Made by a program: the position numbers and the translations under genes. A stretch of DNA of 64,000 nucleotides from CAZQSS01 sp964596405 (GTDB lineage Bacteria; Patescibacteriota; Patescibacteriia; Magasanikbacterales; UBA10003): the NCBI GenBank assembly GCA_964596405.1, contig CAZQSS010000001.1:16934-80933 (forward strand), written 5' to 3'. Under the pieces are notes generated by a model. It had not been told where the DNA came from, did not search any database, and saw nothing but the letters and a program-made list of their open reading frames with translations. How positions within the stretch are numbered: the stretch's first letter is position 1; each line of letters begins with the position of its first letter. Below are positions 24,900 through 33,901 of the stretch, piece by piece.

Positions 24900-25817
24900 T
24901 TATTCTAAAGCAGCGGCGCCGCCGGCAATTTCGGCAATTTCCCGGGTAATCCCCGCTTGGCGCGCTTGGTTGAGGGCAAAAGTCAGGTCGTCAATCATAT
25001 CAGAAGCCGCGTCCGAGGCGCTGCGCATGGCTATCATGCGGGCGCTTTGTTCCGAAGCGGAAGATTCCAAAAGCGCCTGGAAAACCTGGGTTTCCATCAA
25101 GCGCGGTAACATAAATTTCAAAATTTCCAGCGGATTCGGTTCAAAAATAAAATCAATCGGTTGAATGTCAGTGCTGGCGTCGATTTTTCCAGCCGGGCTG
25201 TTTTTACCCGCCTCATGAAGCATTCTTTCCAACTCAAACGATGAAACGGGCAGCAACTGCTTGATGGCGGGTTTTTGACTGATGGTGGAGACAAAGTCTG
25301 TATAGATTACCATCACCCGATCGTAATTTTTTTTGACAAATTCTTCGTTGACAATTTGAGCAATCGGTGTGGCTTCCGTCAGGCGCGGCGTATCCGAAAG
25401 ATTGGTGAAGCTGGCGATAATTTTAATACCCAGCTTGCGCATCATTTTGTCGCCGGTTTTGCCCACAGTCACAGCTTCGAAAACCGCGTGTTCCACGGGC
25501 GTGTGCACCTGTTCTAAAACTTTTTTGAAAACATTGGTATTAAGGCCGCCGCAAAGACCGCGGTTAGAGGTCATAACCACAAGCAAAACTTTTTTCACCG
25601 GCCTAATCTGCATTAAAGGCAAGCTGTTTAGATTTTTCATTTGCGAAAGACGCTTGAGCATTTCGCGGGCCAAAGTGGCATAAGCGCGGGTGGAAAGCGC
25701 GGCTTTGACCGCCTTGCGCATTTTAGCCGCCGCCACCAATTCCATAGCTTTGGTAATTTTTTTGGTATTACCAATGGACTTGATGCGGCCTTTGACAATT
25801 TTTGTATTTACGGCCAT
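24900..25817 (-). CDS. atpG: ATP synthase gamma subunit
   Basis: 305 residues. N-terminal helix KGRIKSIGNTKKITKAMELVAAAKMRK, central NRGLCGGLNTN and the conserved C-terminal ASEQSARMIAMRSASDAASDMIDDLTFALNQARQAGITREIAEIAGGAAAL. Rotating shaft of F1. Its ATG is the right-hand TATG of the 129-bp element at 25819-25947. Confidence 0.97.
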   Translation of the reverse strand: MAVNTKIVKGRIKSIGNTKKITKAMELVAAAKMRKAVKAALSTRAYATLAREMLKRLSQMKNLNSLPLMQIRPVKKVLLVVMTSNRGLCGGLNTNVFKKVLEQVHTPVEHAVFEAVTVGKTGDKMMRKLGIKIIASFTNLSDTPRLTEATPIAQIVNEEFVKKNYDRVMVIYTDFVSTISQKPAIKQLLPVSSFELERMLHEAGKNSPAGKIDASTDIQPIDFIFEPNPLEILKFMLPRLMETQVFQALLESSASEQSARMIAMRSASDAASDMIDDLTFALNQARQAGITREIAEIAGGAAALE

Positions 25818-25818
25818 A

Positions 25819-25947
25819 CCCCGTTAGAAGTTAGACAATTCAAGTTAAATATTTTTTAGTATGATGACAGTTTTTTATGTTGCCGCCGGTTAGTGCCCAA
25901 ACAAAAAATTTTAGAAAAATTTTTTGTTTTGAGAACTTCTAACGGGG
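25819..25947. repeat. TATG-flanked inverted-repeat element of a second family (atpA-atpG junction)
   Basis: Perfect 14-bp ends CCCCGTTAGAAGTT and AACTTCTAACGGGG, bounded by CATA at 25815-25818 and 25948-25951 (TATG on the coding strand). Inside is an 11-bp hairpin ACAAAAAATTT/AAATTTTTTGT. It fits exactly between the atpA stop (25953-25955) and the atpG start. The left TATG opens only M-P-R-stop. End sequence is related to the elements at 1223 and 47041, not to the CCCAGTAATA family. Confidence 0.8.
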
Positions 25948-25952
25948 CATAC

Positions 25953-27485
25953 CTAGGCTTTAAAAACTTCTTCTTTAAAATTCTTAATGCTGGTTTTTAG
26001 CGATTCTTCAATCTCGGTTGTTAGTTCTTTCTTTTCCTGAATTTCTTTGAGCATGTCGACGGCATTGCGATCCAAAAATTTGTGGAAAGCGGTTTCCCAT
26101 TCCCCCACTTTTTCGACTGGCACATCATCCAAATAGCCGTTGGTGGCGGCATAAATAATCGCCACTTGATTTTCTACAGCCATCGGGGCGTATTGAGGTT
26201 GTTTTAAAACTTCTACCAAGCGGCGGCCGCGTTCAATTTGAGCGCGAGTCTGCGGATCCAAATCCGAAGCAAATTGAGCAAAGGCTTCCAACTCACGAAA
26301 TTGAGCCAAAGCTAAACGGAGTTTGCCGGCCACTTTTTTCATCGCTTTAATCTGAGCGGCTGAACCCACGCGGGAAACCGACAAGCCGACGTTTAAGGCC
26401 GGACGAATACCGCGATAAAATAAATCTGATTCCAGATAAATTTGGCCGTCGGTAATAGAAATTACGTTAGTCGGAATGTAAGCGGTGACATCGCCAGATT
26501 GGGTTTCAATAATCGGCAAAGCAGTCAGTGATCCGCCGCCGTTTTCTTTGTTGAGTTTACAAGCGCGCTCCAAAAGGCGTGAATGTAAGTAAAAAACATC
26601 GCCCGGGTAAGCTTCACGGCCCGGTGGGCGGCGCAAAAGCAAGGAAACTTCGCGGTAAGCCCAGGCTTGTTTTGATAAATCATCATAAACGCAAAGCACG
26701 TCTTTACCCTGATCCATAAAATATTCGCCCATGGCGCAACCGGCATAAGGGGCAAGGTATGTAAGCGCGGCCGGCTCTGAAGCGCCTGACACTACCACAA
26801 TAGTATAATCCATGGCGCCGGTTTCTTGGAGCTTGGCGATAATTCTGGCCACTTTTGATTCTTTTTGGCCGACTGCCACATAAACGCAAATCATGTTTTT
26901 GCCCTTTTGGTTGATAATGGTATCAATGGCCAAAGCGGTCTTGCCGGTTTGACGGTCGCCAATAATAAGTTCACGCTGACCGCGGCCGATCGGGACTACG
27001 CTGTCAACAGTTTTAATGCCGGTCTGGACCGGCGAATTGACCGATTGACGGGTAATAACGCCCGACGCGATCTTTTCAATCGGATAGAACTTGCTGGTTT
27101 TAATCGGGCCCTTGCCGTCAAGCGGTTCGCCTAAAGGATTAACCACGCGGCCAATCAACTCTTCGGCCACCGGCACGGATAAAATACGGCGGGTGCGTTT
27201 GACCGTGTCGCCTTCTTTTAGGTGCTGATAGCTGCCCAAAATAATGGCGCCGACCGTATCTTGTTCCAAGTTCAAGGCCACGCCAAAAGTCGGTTTGGTA
27301 TCAGCCTTAACTTCGGATGGCACAAATTCCAAAATTTCCGAAGCTTGACAGCGGCTTAAACCGCTCATGCGGGCGATACCGTCGCCAATTTCAATAATTT
27401 TACCGACTTCTTCGGCCTCGGTCTGGCCTTCAAAGGCGGCAATCTGTTTTTTAAGGGATTCTATGATGGTGTTGGCATTGGACAT
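25953..27485 (-). CDS. atpA: ATP synthase alpha subunit
   Basis: 510 residues. P-loop [59 protein letters not shown] region, and the alpha signature [17 protein letters not shown]. Non-catalytic nucleotide-binding subunit of F1. It starts four bases after atpH with no clear Shine-Dalgarno site. Confidence 0.98.
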   Translation of the reverse strand: MSNANTIIESLKKQIAAFEGQTEAEEVGKIIEIGDGIARMSGLSRCQASEILEFVPSEVKADTKPTFGVALNLEQDTVGAIILGSYQHLKEGDTVKRTRRILSVPVAEELIGRVVNPLGEPLDGKGPIKTSKFYPIEKIASGVITRQSVNSPVQTGIKTVDSVVPIGRGQRELIIGDRQTGKTALAIDTIINQKGKNMICVYVAVGQKESKVARIIAKLQETGAMDYTIVVVSGASEPAALTYLAPYAGCAMGEYFMDQGKDVLCVYDDLSKQAWAYREVSLLLRRPPGREAYPGDVFYLHSRLLERACKLNKENGGGSLTALPIIETQSGDVTAYIPTNVISITDGQIYLESDLFYRGIRPALNVGLSVSRVGSAAQIKAMKKVAGKLRLALAQFRELEAFAQFASDLDPQTRAQIERGRRLVEVLKQPQYAPMAVENQVAIIYAATNGYLDDVPVEKVGEWETAFHKFLDRNAVDMLKEIQEKKELTTEIEESLKTSIKNFKEEVFKA

Positions 27486-27489
27486 AAAA

Positions 27490-27885
27490 TTATTTTGAGA
27501 TTAAATCATTTTTTAAATTTTGTAATTGTTTTTTTAAACTTAGATCCCAAACTTTATCCTGAAATTTTAAAATCACACCACCCAAAATCGCCGGATCCAC
27601 CAAATTGGTGGCGATTATTTTTTCTTCGGCGCCGAATTTTTTGATAATTTGTTTTTTAACCGCGGCCGGCAAAACGCTCGCGCTGACAATTTCCAGATCT
27701 TCTATCCCCTCTTTTTTGTTGGCGTATTTTTCAAACTCAACAATTATTTTTTTGTGCCAGCCGATTTTGTTTTCCCGTTCCAGAAGTGTAACAAAATTTA
27801 AAACCGCCCGGCCGACTTCGGTTTTGGTTTTACCGACAGTGGCCTCAAAAAGCGCGATGGCAAATTGTTTGGGGGTTTTTTTCAT
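27490..27885 (-). CDS. atpH: ATP synthase delta subunit, short
   Basis: 131 residues against about 175-180 in most bacteria. The C-terminal half is recognisable ([50 protein letters not shown]). The N-terminal helical bundle that caps the alpha subunits is reduced. Identity is secured by position between atpF and atpA. Upstream is an AT-rich stretch with repeated CACAGAT units (27888-27937). Confidence 0.88.
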   Translation of the reverse strand: MKKTPKQFAIALFEATVGKTKTEVGRAVLNFVTLLERENKIGWHKKIIVEFEKYANKKEGIEDLEIVSASVLPAAVKKQIIKKFGAEEKIIATNLVDPAILGGVILKFQDKVWDLSLKKQLQNLKNDLISK

Positions 27886-27887
27886 AG

Positions 27888-27937
27888 AACACAGATAGCA
27901 CAGATTTTATTACAAATTTTACAGATCACAGATTTTT
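27888..27937. repeat. CACAGAT repeat tract ahead of atpH (copy 1)
   Basis: Four CACAGAT/ACAGATC-type units are spaced by T-rich sequence and end right upstream of the atpH start; the tract also contains the atpF stop codon. A close relative lies at 46705-46750, again just upstream of a start codon. Confidence 0.6.
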
Positions 27938-28477
27938 GACAGCCTCTTCAATCAGTTTTTTATCTTTTTCCGAGGTGATCTTTTCACCAATAATTTTTTG
28001 AGTGGCCTCAATCACCAATTCAACAGTTTGTTTTCTAACTTCAGTAAACATTTTATTCTTCTCTTCCTCAATAATTTTTTTGGTTTCCGCTAAAACCTTC
28101 TCGGCCTGGCGCTTGGCATTCTGAGTCGCCTCTTCTTTTAATTCGGCGGCCTGTTTTTCTACTTTAGACAACAACAACTCGGATTCAGCCCGGGCTTTGG
28201 CTATCAGCGCCCTTTTTTCCGTTTCCGCTTCTTCCAGTTGTTTGGTAGCGCGTTCGGCATTGCTGATGCTCTCGTCAATCAGTTTTTGTCTTTCTGCCAG
28301 CTTTTTCGTCAACGGCTTGAGGATTAAAAACCACAAAATGACCGCCACAATGGCGAAATTGATCAGTTGAAAAATAAATAACGGCAAATTAATGCCCAGC
28401 GAGGCCAATAAGCCCTCGGATACCTGTTCTGTGGCTTCGGCCGCTTCTTCGGCGGCGTAAACGGTTTCGATAAACAT
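27926..28477 (-). CDS. atpF: ATP synthase b subunit
   Basis: 183 residues. A short N-terminal segment (MFIETVYAAEEAAEA) precedes one membrane helix (LPLFIFQLINFAIVAVILWFLIL) and a long charged coiled coil ending NL. Forms the peripheral stalk holding F1. Slightly longer N-terminus than usual. The stop codon lies within a CACAGAT repeat tract. Confidence 0.93.
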   Translation of the reverse strand: MFIETVYAAEEAAEATEQVSEGLLASLGINLPLFIFQLINFAIVAVILWFLILKPLTKKLAERQKLIDESISNAERATKQLEEAETEKRALIAKARAESELLLSKVEKQAAELKEEATQNAKRQAEKVLAETKKIIEEEKNKMFTEVRKQTVELVIEATQKIIGEKITSEKDKKLIEEAVKNL

Positions 28478-28604
28478 AATTTTGCTTCAAAGCTATAAAG
28501 CCATAAGCCTTAAAGCTTTAGAGCTCTACGGCTTTACAGCCCTTATTAATTTAAATAATTCCACTGAGCCAGACCATCTAAACAAAATGATCTGGCCGAT
28601 TGAA
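28478..28604. other. Hairpin-rich atpE-atpF intergenic region
   Basis: 127 bp without a gene. Two foldbacks: GCCAGACCAT/ATGATCTGGC just after the atpE stop, and a longer imperfect one built from AAAGCC/GGCTTT blocks next to the atpF start. Placed after the c-subunit gene, the first could stabilise atpE mRNA or attenuate read-through, raising c-subunit dosage. Confidence 0.5.
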
Positions 28605-28826
28605 TTACTTGAGGGTGAAAACGACCACCAGCGCGTAAATAGCGATAGCTTCGGCAAAGGCGGCGCCCAAAAGCATTGGGACGAAGACCTTACCCGCGGC
28701 TTCCGGGTTGCGGCCGATTGATTCCAAAGCTTTGGCAACCAATCTGCCGATAGCGAGCGCCGGGCCCATGCCACCGATAGCGATGGCGAAAGCTTTGGCG
28801 AGCACGACGATTGAAGCGTGTTCCAT
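28605..28826 (-). CDS. atpE: ATP synthase c subunit
   Basis: 73 residues from ATG 28826, which has GAAAGG about eleven bases upstream; an upstream start (28847) would add MSERSKN. Two membrane helices joined by the polar loop RNPEAAGKVF. The C-terminal helix carries the ion-binding carboxylate in FAEAIAIYALVV. The first helix has Gly and Ala rich packing (AFAIAIGGMGPALAIG). Whether protons or Na+ are used is not certain; the Na+ ligand pattern is not evident. Confidence 0.94.
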   Translation of the reverse strand: MEHASIVVLAKAFAIAIGGMGPALAIGRLVAKALESIGRNPEAAGKVFVPMLLGAAFAEAIAIYALVVVFTLK

Positions 28827-28906
28827 ATTTTTTGACCTTTCTGACACTTACCGGTCGAGGGGAAAAATAATTTTTAACCTCGCCCTGAGCGTCTTAATTA
28901 AATTTT

Positions 28907-29683
28907 TTAATGTGATTCTTCACCGTGCGGTTGGGCGGTGGCCATGGTCAAATAAACCAGCGTCAACATGGCAAAAACGCTGGCCTGAATCAAGCCCACC
29001 AGCACCTCCAACATCATAAACGGCGTGGGCACAAAAAGCGCCACCAAGCTGGTCATCACGGTCATCAAAACTTCACCGGCAAAGATGTTGCCAAAAAGAC
29101 GAAAAGAAAGTGAAAGCACTTTAGCCGCTTCGCTGATGATTTCAATAACACCCACCACCATTTCAACCGCGGCGGTAAAAATTGCGATCGGGCCGTGCCG
29201 CAAACTCTTGATCAACGTGCCGATTTGAATGAACTTGTTTAAATGAGTCAGAATGCCCACTGTCATTAAGCCATAAACATGCGAGGCCACAACAGCCGTT
29301 AAAGCCATAGCCACAGTTAAATTGAGGTCGGTATTGGCCGGTCTCAAGATAAAAACATGACCCAATTTGACGCTGCCGGTGCCCGGAATCAAACCCAACC
29401 AATTAGAAAGAAGAATAAAAAAGAAGACCGAACCTACCAGCGGCAAAAAGCGCAAAGTATTTTTTCGGTCTCCGGTCACTTGGTCAAAATATTCCAAGAG
29501 AGTTTCAATAATAAATTCAAAAAAGTTTTGGAGCTTCCCCGGCCGCAACGACAACCTTCTTTTGATCAAGATGCCAATAATCAAAAAAATAATTATCGCT
29601 ATCCAAGCATTTACAATCGTATTGGTAACCGGAATGTTTAGAATGTAGAAAAGTATTTCTGGCGCCAGGGTGGGAATATGCAT
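28907..29683 (-). CDS. atpB: ATP synthase a subunit
   Basis: 258 residues from ATG 29683. Five or six membrane helices, with the essential arginine in SLSFRLFGNIFAGEVLM and the C-terminal LVGLIQASVFAMLTLVYLTMA. Forms the ion half-channels with the c ring. An upstream in-frame ATG (29716) would add the repeat-encoded MIKSCGVDILG and is rejected. The start codon is the right-hand TATG of the third element copy. Confidence 0.96.
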   Translation of the reverse strand: MHIPTLAPEILFYILNIPVTNTIVNAWIAIIIFLIIGILIKRRLSLRPGKLQNFFEFIIETLLEYFDQVTGDRKNTLRFLPLVGSVFFFILLSNWLGLIPGTGSVKLGHVFILRPANTDLNLTVAMALTAVVASHVYGLMTVGILTHLNKFIQIGTLIKSLRHGPIAIFTAAVEMVVGVIEIISEAAKVLSLSFRLFGNIFAGEVLMTVMTSLVALFVPTPFMMLEVLVGLIQASVFAMLTLVYLTMATAQPHGEESH

Positions 29684-29684
29684 A

Positions 29685-29825
29685 CCCAGTATATCAACCC
29701 CGCATGATTTTATCACTTGGGGATTTTATTGTATTTAATTATTTTCTAAATTTGGCTTAGTGGTCTAATAAATTGCCCTTCTCACGTGTTTCGCGAAGCG
29801 AAACTTGCGGGGTTGTATTACTGGG
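29685..29825. repeat. TATG-flanked inverted-repeat element, copy 3 (atpI/Z-atpB junction)
   Basis: 141 bp between CATA 29681-29684 and CATA 29826-29829. Same arms as copies 1, 2 and 4, stem GTTTCG/CGAAAC, local hairpin CCCC..TGAT-AAA-ATCA..GGGG, unrelated AT-rich middle. The mini-ORF from 29828 reads MPSNTTPQVSLRETREKGNL..., 23 codons, stop 29759-29757. The upstream gene stops eight bases before it. Confidence 0.82.
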
Positions 29826-29836
29826 CATAGTTTAAC

Positions 29837-30091
29837 TTACTTCATTTTTTGGTATGCGTCTCCGTATCTTTTAGCTTTTCGATAAATTATCACACCCGAC
29901 AAAATGGCGGCCACCACAAATCCCAGGATCAAAAACCAAGGCCGGGTTTGATATTTTTCATCCAATGACTGACCGATGAGAGCAAAAACAACCACCGGAG
30001 CGGCAATATTGACGCCAAAATCGCCTACGATTCTCAAAGCGAATAAATAGTACTCACGATCGTTCTTTTTTGTCGGTTTTAAGTTATCCAC
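29837..30091 (-). CDS. AtpZ/AtpI-family F0 assembly protein
   Basis: 84 residues from GTG 30091. Two membrane helices (NIAAPVVVFALIGQSLDEKY and PWFLILGFVVAAILSGVIIY) with the family's basic tail. Such proteins lead atp operons and help c-ring assembly or Mg2+ supply. It is the first gene of the operon; the consensus promoter at 30103-30131 puts the GTG about five bases after +1, hence nearly leaderless. Confidence 0.85.
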   Translation of the reverse strand: MDNLKPTKKNDREYYLFALRIVGDFGVNIAAPVVVFALIGQSLDEKYQTRPWFLILGFVVAAILSGVIIYRKAKRYGDAYQKMK

Positions 30092-30102
30092 AGGTTTTAA
30101 TA

Positions 30103-30131
30103 ATTATAGCCAGTTCTAGCGTAAATGTCAA
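30103..30131 (-). promoter_or_regulatory. Consensus promoter of the atp operon
   Basis: Reverse strand TTGACA (30131-30126), 17-bp spacer, TATAAT (30108-30103): a perfect sigma70 consensus, the strongest in the window, as expected for ATP synthase. Confidence 0.9.
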
Positions 30132-30137
30132 TGTTTA

Positions 30138-31001
30138 TTAAAGTTTGATTTTTTTGAATAAATCTAAAGTGTTTTTTACTGTCTGTTGAGCGACTTTTTC
30201 TACTGTTTCGCCTTTAATTTCGGCGATTTTTTCCACAACATATCTGACATAAGCCGGCTCATTGCGCTTGCCTCTAAACGGCGGCGGCGCTAAATAGGGG
30301 GCGTCAGTTTCCACCAAAAGACTGTCCAAGGGCGTATTTTTGGCTACTTCCAATAAATCCAAGGTGGGTTGGGGGTCATTCTTTTTGGGTGGAAAACAAA
30401 TAACGCCGGTCAGGCCGATATAAAAGCCCAAATCCAAATAGGCCTTGGCTTCGAGCCAATTGCCGGTAAAACAATGGGCCACTCCCCGATTTTTTACTTT
30501 TCCTTGTTTGATTAATTTTTGTAAAACCGGAATCAAATGAAAATGGGCCGCGCGGCAGTGAATCACCAGCGGTAAATTCATTTCATCCGCCAGCTCAACT
30601 TGTTTATAAAAAGCCTCTTCTTGGATTTTTTTCACATCTTCTAAAGAATGATTGAGTGGCAGATGGTAAAAATCCAAACCACACTCCCCTATACCCACCA
30701 CTTCCGGCTCCTGGGCCAATTTTTTATAAAATTCAAAATCAAATTTTTCTTCGCGGGTTTTAAAAATAATTTCTTCTTCATCAACTTCTTGCTCAGTCAA
30801 GTGGACTGGATGTAAACCAATCACCGCCCAAATTTTCTTGGGATATTTTTTAGCATACTCTACCGCCCGCCGACTCGTGGAATTTTGCGAGCCCACGGCA
30901 ATCATAAAAGTTTCGGCCGCAATCGCCCGCCCAATCACCTCATCGGCGTCATCTTTATAAGCGTTGAATTGGATATGACAGTGAGAATCAATTAGTTTCA
31001 T
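30138..31001 (-). CDS. tatD: TatD-family metal-dependent DNase
   Basis: 287 residues, TIM-barrel amidohydrolase fold. Metal ligands: DSHCHIQF near residue 5, GECGLDFYH, PLVIHCRAAH, GVAHCFTGN and VETDAPYLAPPPFRGKRNEPAYV. Probably a 3'-5' exonuclease or D-aminoacyl-tRNA-deacylase-like DNA/RNA repair enzyme. A single-gene unit between the phosphohistidine-like operon terminator and the atp promoter. Confidence 0.94.
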   Translation of the reverse strand: MKLIDSHCHIQFNAYKDDADEVIGRAIAAETFMIAVGSQNSTSRRAVEYAKKYPKKIWAVIGLHPVHLTEQEVDEEEIIFKTREEKFDFEFYKKLAQEPEVVGIGECGLDFYHLPLNHSLEDVKKIQEEAFYKQVELADEMNLPLVIHCRAAHFHLIPVLQKLIKQGKVKNRGVAHCFTGNWLEAKAYLDLGFYIGLTGVICFPPKKNDPQPTLDLLEVAKNTPLDSLLVETDAPYLAPPPFRGKRNEPAYVRYVVEKIAEIKGETVEKVAQQTVKNTLDLFKKIKL

Positions 31002-31011
31002 AAGGATATAA

Positions 31012-31035
31012 AAAGCGCTATCATTATAGCGCTTT
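31012..31035 (-). terminator. Terminator of the 35156-31068 operon
   Basis: Perfect 10-bp stem AAAGCGCTAT/ATAGCGCTTT with loop of four bases. On the reverse strand it is followed by TTTTTATAT. The TATAAT inside the loop side might also serve as a -10 box for tatD. Confidence 0.75.
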
Positions 31036-31067
31036 CTTTAGAAGATGTAAATGCCCTCTCAACACGC

Positions 31068-31901
31068 CTAAAGTGTTGTAATTGGTCTTGATTGAACTAT
31101 GTAAAATTTGCCATCAACAAATGCCCATTCTATGTCTTGTGGCGTACCATAATGTTCTTCGATTTTTATCACCAGTCTCGCCAAATCTTGAAGTTTGTCG
31201 TCGTCTAAAACCGGCGCATTTTTTAACGTTTCGGCAACGGGCATTTCAACTGTTTTGCCTTTGTGATAAATTAACATTACTTTTTGCTCTGAGATATTTT
31301 TTAAAGTAATTTCCAGTGTTGTTTTGTTAACGACAAAATTATTCGGTGTTATCATCCCCTGCACTATCAATTCACCCAACCCTCTGCCCGCCTCAATCAT
31401 AATCTCATCTGTATTTTTGGTAAGTGGGTTGACTGAAAACGCTATGCCGGAAGCTTCGCTGTCTACCATGGTTTGAACAACAACCGCAACTAACAATTTG
31501 TTGATTGAAATATTTTGACCTTCGGCATACTCTAGTGCCCGCTGAGACTGTGCTGAATTCCAACACATTTCTATGCTTTCTAATAGCTTGTCCCTCGTTA
31601 TATTAAGGTAACTTTCAAGTTGGCCCGCCCAAGAAAATGAAGGCGAATCTTCGACGGTGGCCGAAGAACGAACAGCCACTCTTTCTACTCCAAGTTCATC
31701 AAAAAATTTAAAAATTTCTTGCTGAAATTCCTCTACCTTTTTTATACCGCTGCGAATTTCTTTATGAACGTCCGTTGTAATTACAAAACCGGAAGGTACC
31801 GGGATACCCGCTTGAAACATTTCGCCTAGAGAAGCGCCCTTCCCGCCGGCCAATAAAACATCATTTTTATTTAGTTGATTGAAGTGGAGCAGGTTTGCCA
31901 T
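31068..31901 (-). CDS. ATP-binding half of PEP synthase (PPDK N-terminal ATP-grasp), stand-alone
   Basis: 277 residues from ATG 31901 (MANLLHFNQLNKNDVLLAGGKGASLGEMF); the frame is open another 40 codons but those lie within the upstream phosphatase gene. Motifs: GGKGASLG near residue 19, VAVRSSATVEDSPSFSWAG near 75, VVVQTMVDSEASGIAFSVNP, and the end QDIEWAFVDGKFYIVQSRPI. That is exactly the first half of PEP synthase/rifampicin phosphotransferase; the swivel His and PEP/pyruvate barrel are missing. The swivel domain is in the first gene of the same operon. I infer that it phosphorylates that histidine in trans. Confidence 0.88.
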   Translation of the reverse strand: MANLLHFNQLNKNDVLLAGGKGASLGEMFQAGIPVPSGFVITTDVHKEIRSGIKKVEEFQQEIFKFFDELGVERVAVRSSATVEDSPSFSWAGQLESYLNITRDKLLESIEMCWNSAQSQRALEYAEGQNISINKLLVAVVVQTMVDSEASGIAFSVNPLTKNTDEIMIEAGRGLGELIVQGMITPNNFVVNKTTLEITLKNISEQKVMLIYHKGKTVEMPVAETLKNAPVLDDDKLQDLARLVIKIEEHYGTPQDIEWAFVDGKFYIVQSRPITTL

Positions 31902-32778
31902 GTGCGATAAAATTAACCTTATAATCTTTATCTTCAATAGTGGTTTTTGCTTCACCTTTGGCGTTGATGGAAATTCCGATTCCGGCGTTGTATCCCGCGT
32001 TAAAGGCTTCCTCGGGAACACCTAAAACTCTTTGGACGTATGGTTCTAAAGAATCTCCGTGAGCTATTATCCACGACACCAACTTCCGGCCAGGATGCTT
32101 TTTGTGATATGCGCTGGCAAAACGAGCCACAACAGTGATAAATTTGTTCATTCTATCTGCTATTTCCACCGGTCCCTCAGCGCCATACTGTTCTCTTTTT
32201 TCTTTATGAGTGTCTAAATTAAAATTTTTCCAAAAATCAGGTCCTTGTCCTTTGTATTCCTTACGTAAAAAATCAGCAAATTCAGGAACTTGAAACATTA
32301 AAGCCTCACCCAGTCTTTTTTCCGGTCGTGACACTCCACCCCTAAATATCGATTTGCCACTTTCTCTTTGAAGCGTGTTGAGTAATTGATTGTCCGGTAA
32401 CCCCTTTTCTTTTAAATAATTTTTGATTTCTTCGGCCACAATTTCGCTGGTTTCTCTTGCTCTCTGGCCAAATTTTTCGTTATCCAACCAATACGTCGGA
32501 CTATTTATTAAAAGGAAATCTGTTTTTTCCGGCTGATTTTCCATAACAACACCGAGTCTCTTCCGAGTTATTTTTTTTACATCTTCTTTGCCCTCGGGTG
32601 TTAATCTGCCCAGACTTTTAATTTCTTCTTCGGTTGGATTTTTTGAATCCACGGGGCGCTTGGTGTCATAAGCACCGTGCCTCTGAAGAATTAAAATAGT
32701 ATCCCAGTCAGTCCGAGGAATTTCAGGTGCGATTAACGTTTCTGGTTTTTTATAATCCGCCGTTCCTTCTTTAAGCAT
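31867..32778 (-). CDS. Histidine phosphatase (RHG) superfamily protein
   Basis: 303 residues. LILQRHGAYDT near residue 33 is the RHG catalytic motif, QRARETSEIVAEEI supplies the second Arg, and WIIAHGDSLEP near 240 the second His. Longer than SixA or phosphoglycerate mutase because of an insertion around residues 125-205. It sits between an unknown helical protein and the ATP-grasp gene, whose start overlaps its end by 35 bp. In this company a phosphohistidine phosphatase role (as in SixA) is attractive, but that is inference. Confidence 0.85.
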   Translation of the reverse strand: MLKEGTADYKKPETLIAPEIPRTDWDTILILQRHGAYDTKRPVDSKNPTEEEIKSLGRLTPEGKEDVKKITRKRLGVVMENQPEKTDFLLINSPTYWLDNEKFGQRARETSEIVAEEIKNYLKEKGLPDNQLLNTLQRESGKSIFRGGVSRPEKRLGEALMFQVPEFADFLRKEYKGQGPDFWKNFNLDTHKEKREQYGAEGPVEIADRMNKFITVVARFASAYHKKHPGRKLVSWIIAHGDSLEPYVQRVLGVPEEAFNAGYNAGIGISINAKGEAKTTIEDKDYKVNFIAHGKPAPLQSTK

Positions 32779-32788
32779 ATTCTTTTAG

Positions 32789-33901
32789 TTAAAGAGTTTT
32801 TAAATCAAACGGGGCTAAATCCGGCGTCATTACTTTGGTTTTAAGATCAGGCGGCAGGTACCAGACTAAAAGTTTAAACATTGCCGAGTGGCCGGTTGGT
32901 ACTGGTTTTATACTTGTGGTTTTTAATAAAATTTTTTTTACTTTATCGTGGAGTCCGAACCACAACGGAAGAAGAAAACGATCAATATCGCCCATAATAT
33001 CTTTAAACATGGCAAAATTTCTCGATTGCTGATAGGCTACTTCAAAAAGCGTGTAATCGTCCGCGTCTAATTTTTCTTTGGCCTGCCGTAATAAAATATT
33101 GATTTGTTGCTTCATTGAATCGTGTCTTTCTGCCAACATTTTGTTTTCTTCACGAAATTCAACAGCATGGGTAAGCATGTTATATACTGGGTGTTGTGAA
33201 CCACGCATTTTGGCTTGCGCAAAAGGTATGGCCAGCACTTCTTTAAGTGTGGTTGCGTTTTTTGATGTATCTTTAGAGATTACTTCCAATAATCGATCCC
33301 AAATTGAATTTATTTTTTGAGTATTTTTTGACGAATGTTGATCAATCAAATCAATCGCTTCATTAAGTAGCAGCTTAGTTTTTTTGTTTTCTTCAAGCAA
33401 TTTTACAAAATTAACTCCACCCAAAGCCTGTTGTAGATATAAGTCCGCGTAGTCACTTTGAAGCATGTCTCGTTGAATTTTAACAACCTTATCTTCATAC
33501 TCTTCCACTTCTTCCCCGACATCAACAAACTTGTGTATTAAATCTTTGAGACTGTTAACATAAAATTCATGTATCGGGCCATCTGGAAAAAGATAGTTGA
33601 CAATCCAAAAACGATAGCAAGTTAATTTATGAAATCTTTGATCAATTTCAACGAGAAATGCTAGGTCATCTTGATCCCCTTTTTCATAATCATTCTTGAT
33701 TTTTTCGAAACCTTCAAACAACTCATCGCGCGCCCAAAAACCATACTTTTCGTAAGCCTTGGGATCTCCGGCTATTTTAGGCGCTATTTCTTCATAATAA
33801 TCCACAATCGCCGGAAATTTTTCAGGATAAAACAACATGAACGATTCCAAATCGTTAGGTAAAGTTTGGGGAAATTTTAGCAAATGTTTATCAATCTTCA
33901 T
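32789..33901 (-). CDS. Helical protein of unknown function in the phosphohistidine-like operon
   Basis: 370 residues from ATG 33901 (MKIDKHLLKFPQTLP), overlapping the end of the GHKL gene by 11 bp. Mostly predicted helices with many charged and aromatic residues; no membrane segment, signal peptide or nucleotide-binding motif is evident. Notable stretches are FWARDELFEGFEKIKND, EIDQRFHKLTCYRFWIVNYLF and FMFKD-like MFKDIMGDIDRFLLPLWFGLHDKV. I do not recognise it. Its fixed place between the ATPase-swivel protein and the phosphatase suggests it is the partner, substrate or effector of the system. Confidence 0.7.
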   Translation of the reverse strand: MKIDKHLLKFPQTLPNDLESFMLFYPEKFPAIVDYYEEIAPKIAGDPKAYEKYGFWARDELFEGFEKIKNDYEKGDQDDLAFLVEIDQRFHKLTCYRFWIVNYLFPDGPIHEFYVNSLKDLIHKFVDVGEEVEEYEDKVVKIQRDMLQSDYADLYLQQALGGVNFVKLLEENKKTKLLLNEAIDLIDQHSSKNTQKINSIWDRLLEVISKDTSKNATTLKEVLAIPFAQAKMRGSQHPVYNMLTHAVEFREENKMLAERHDSMKQQINILLRQAKEKLDADDYTLFEVAYQQSRNFAMFKDIMGDIDRFLLPLWFGLHDKVKKILLKTTSIKPVPTGHSAMFKLLVWYLPPDLKTKVMTPDLAPFDLKTL

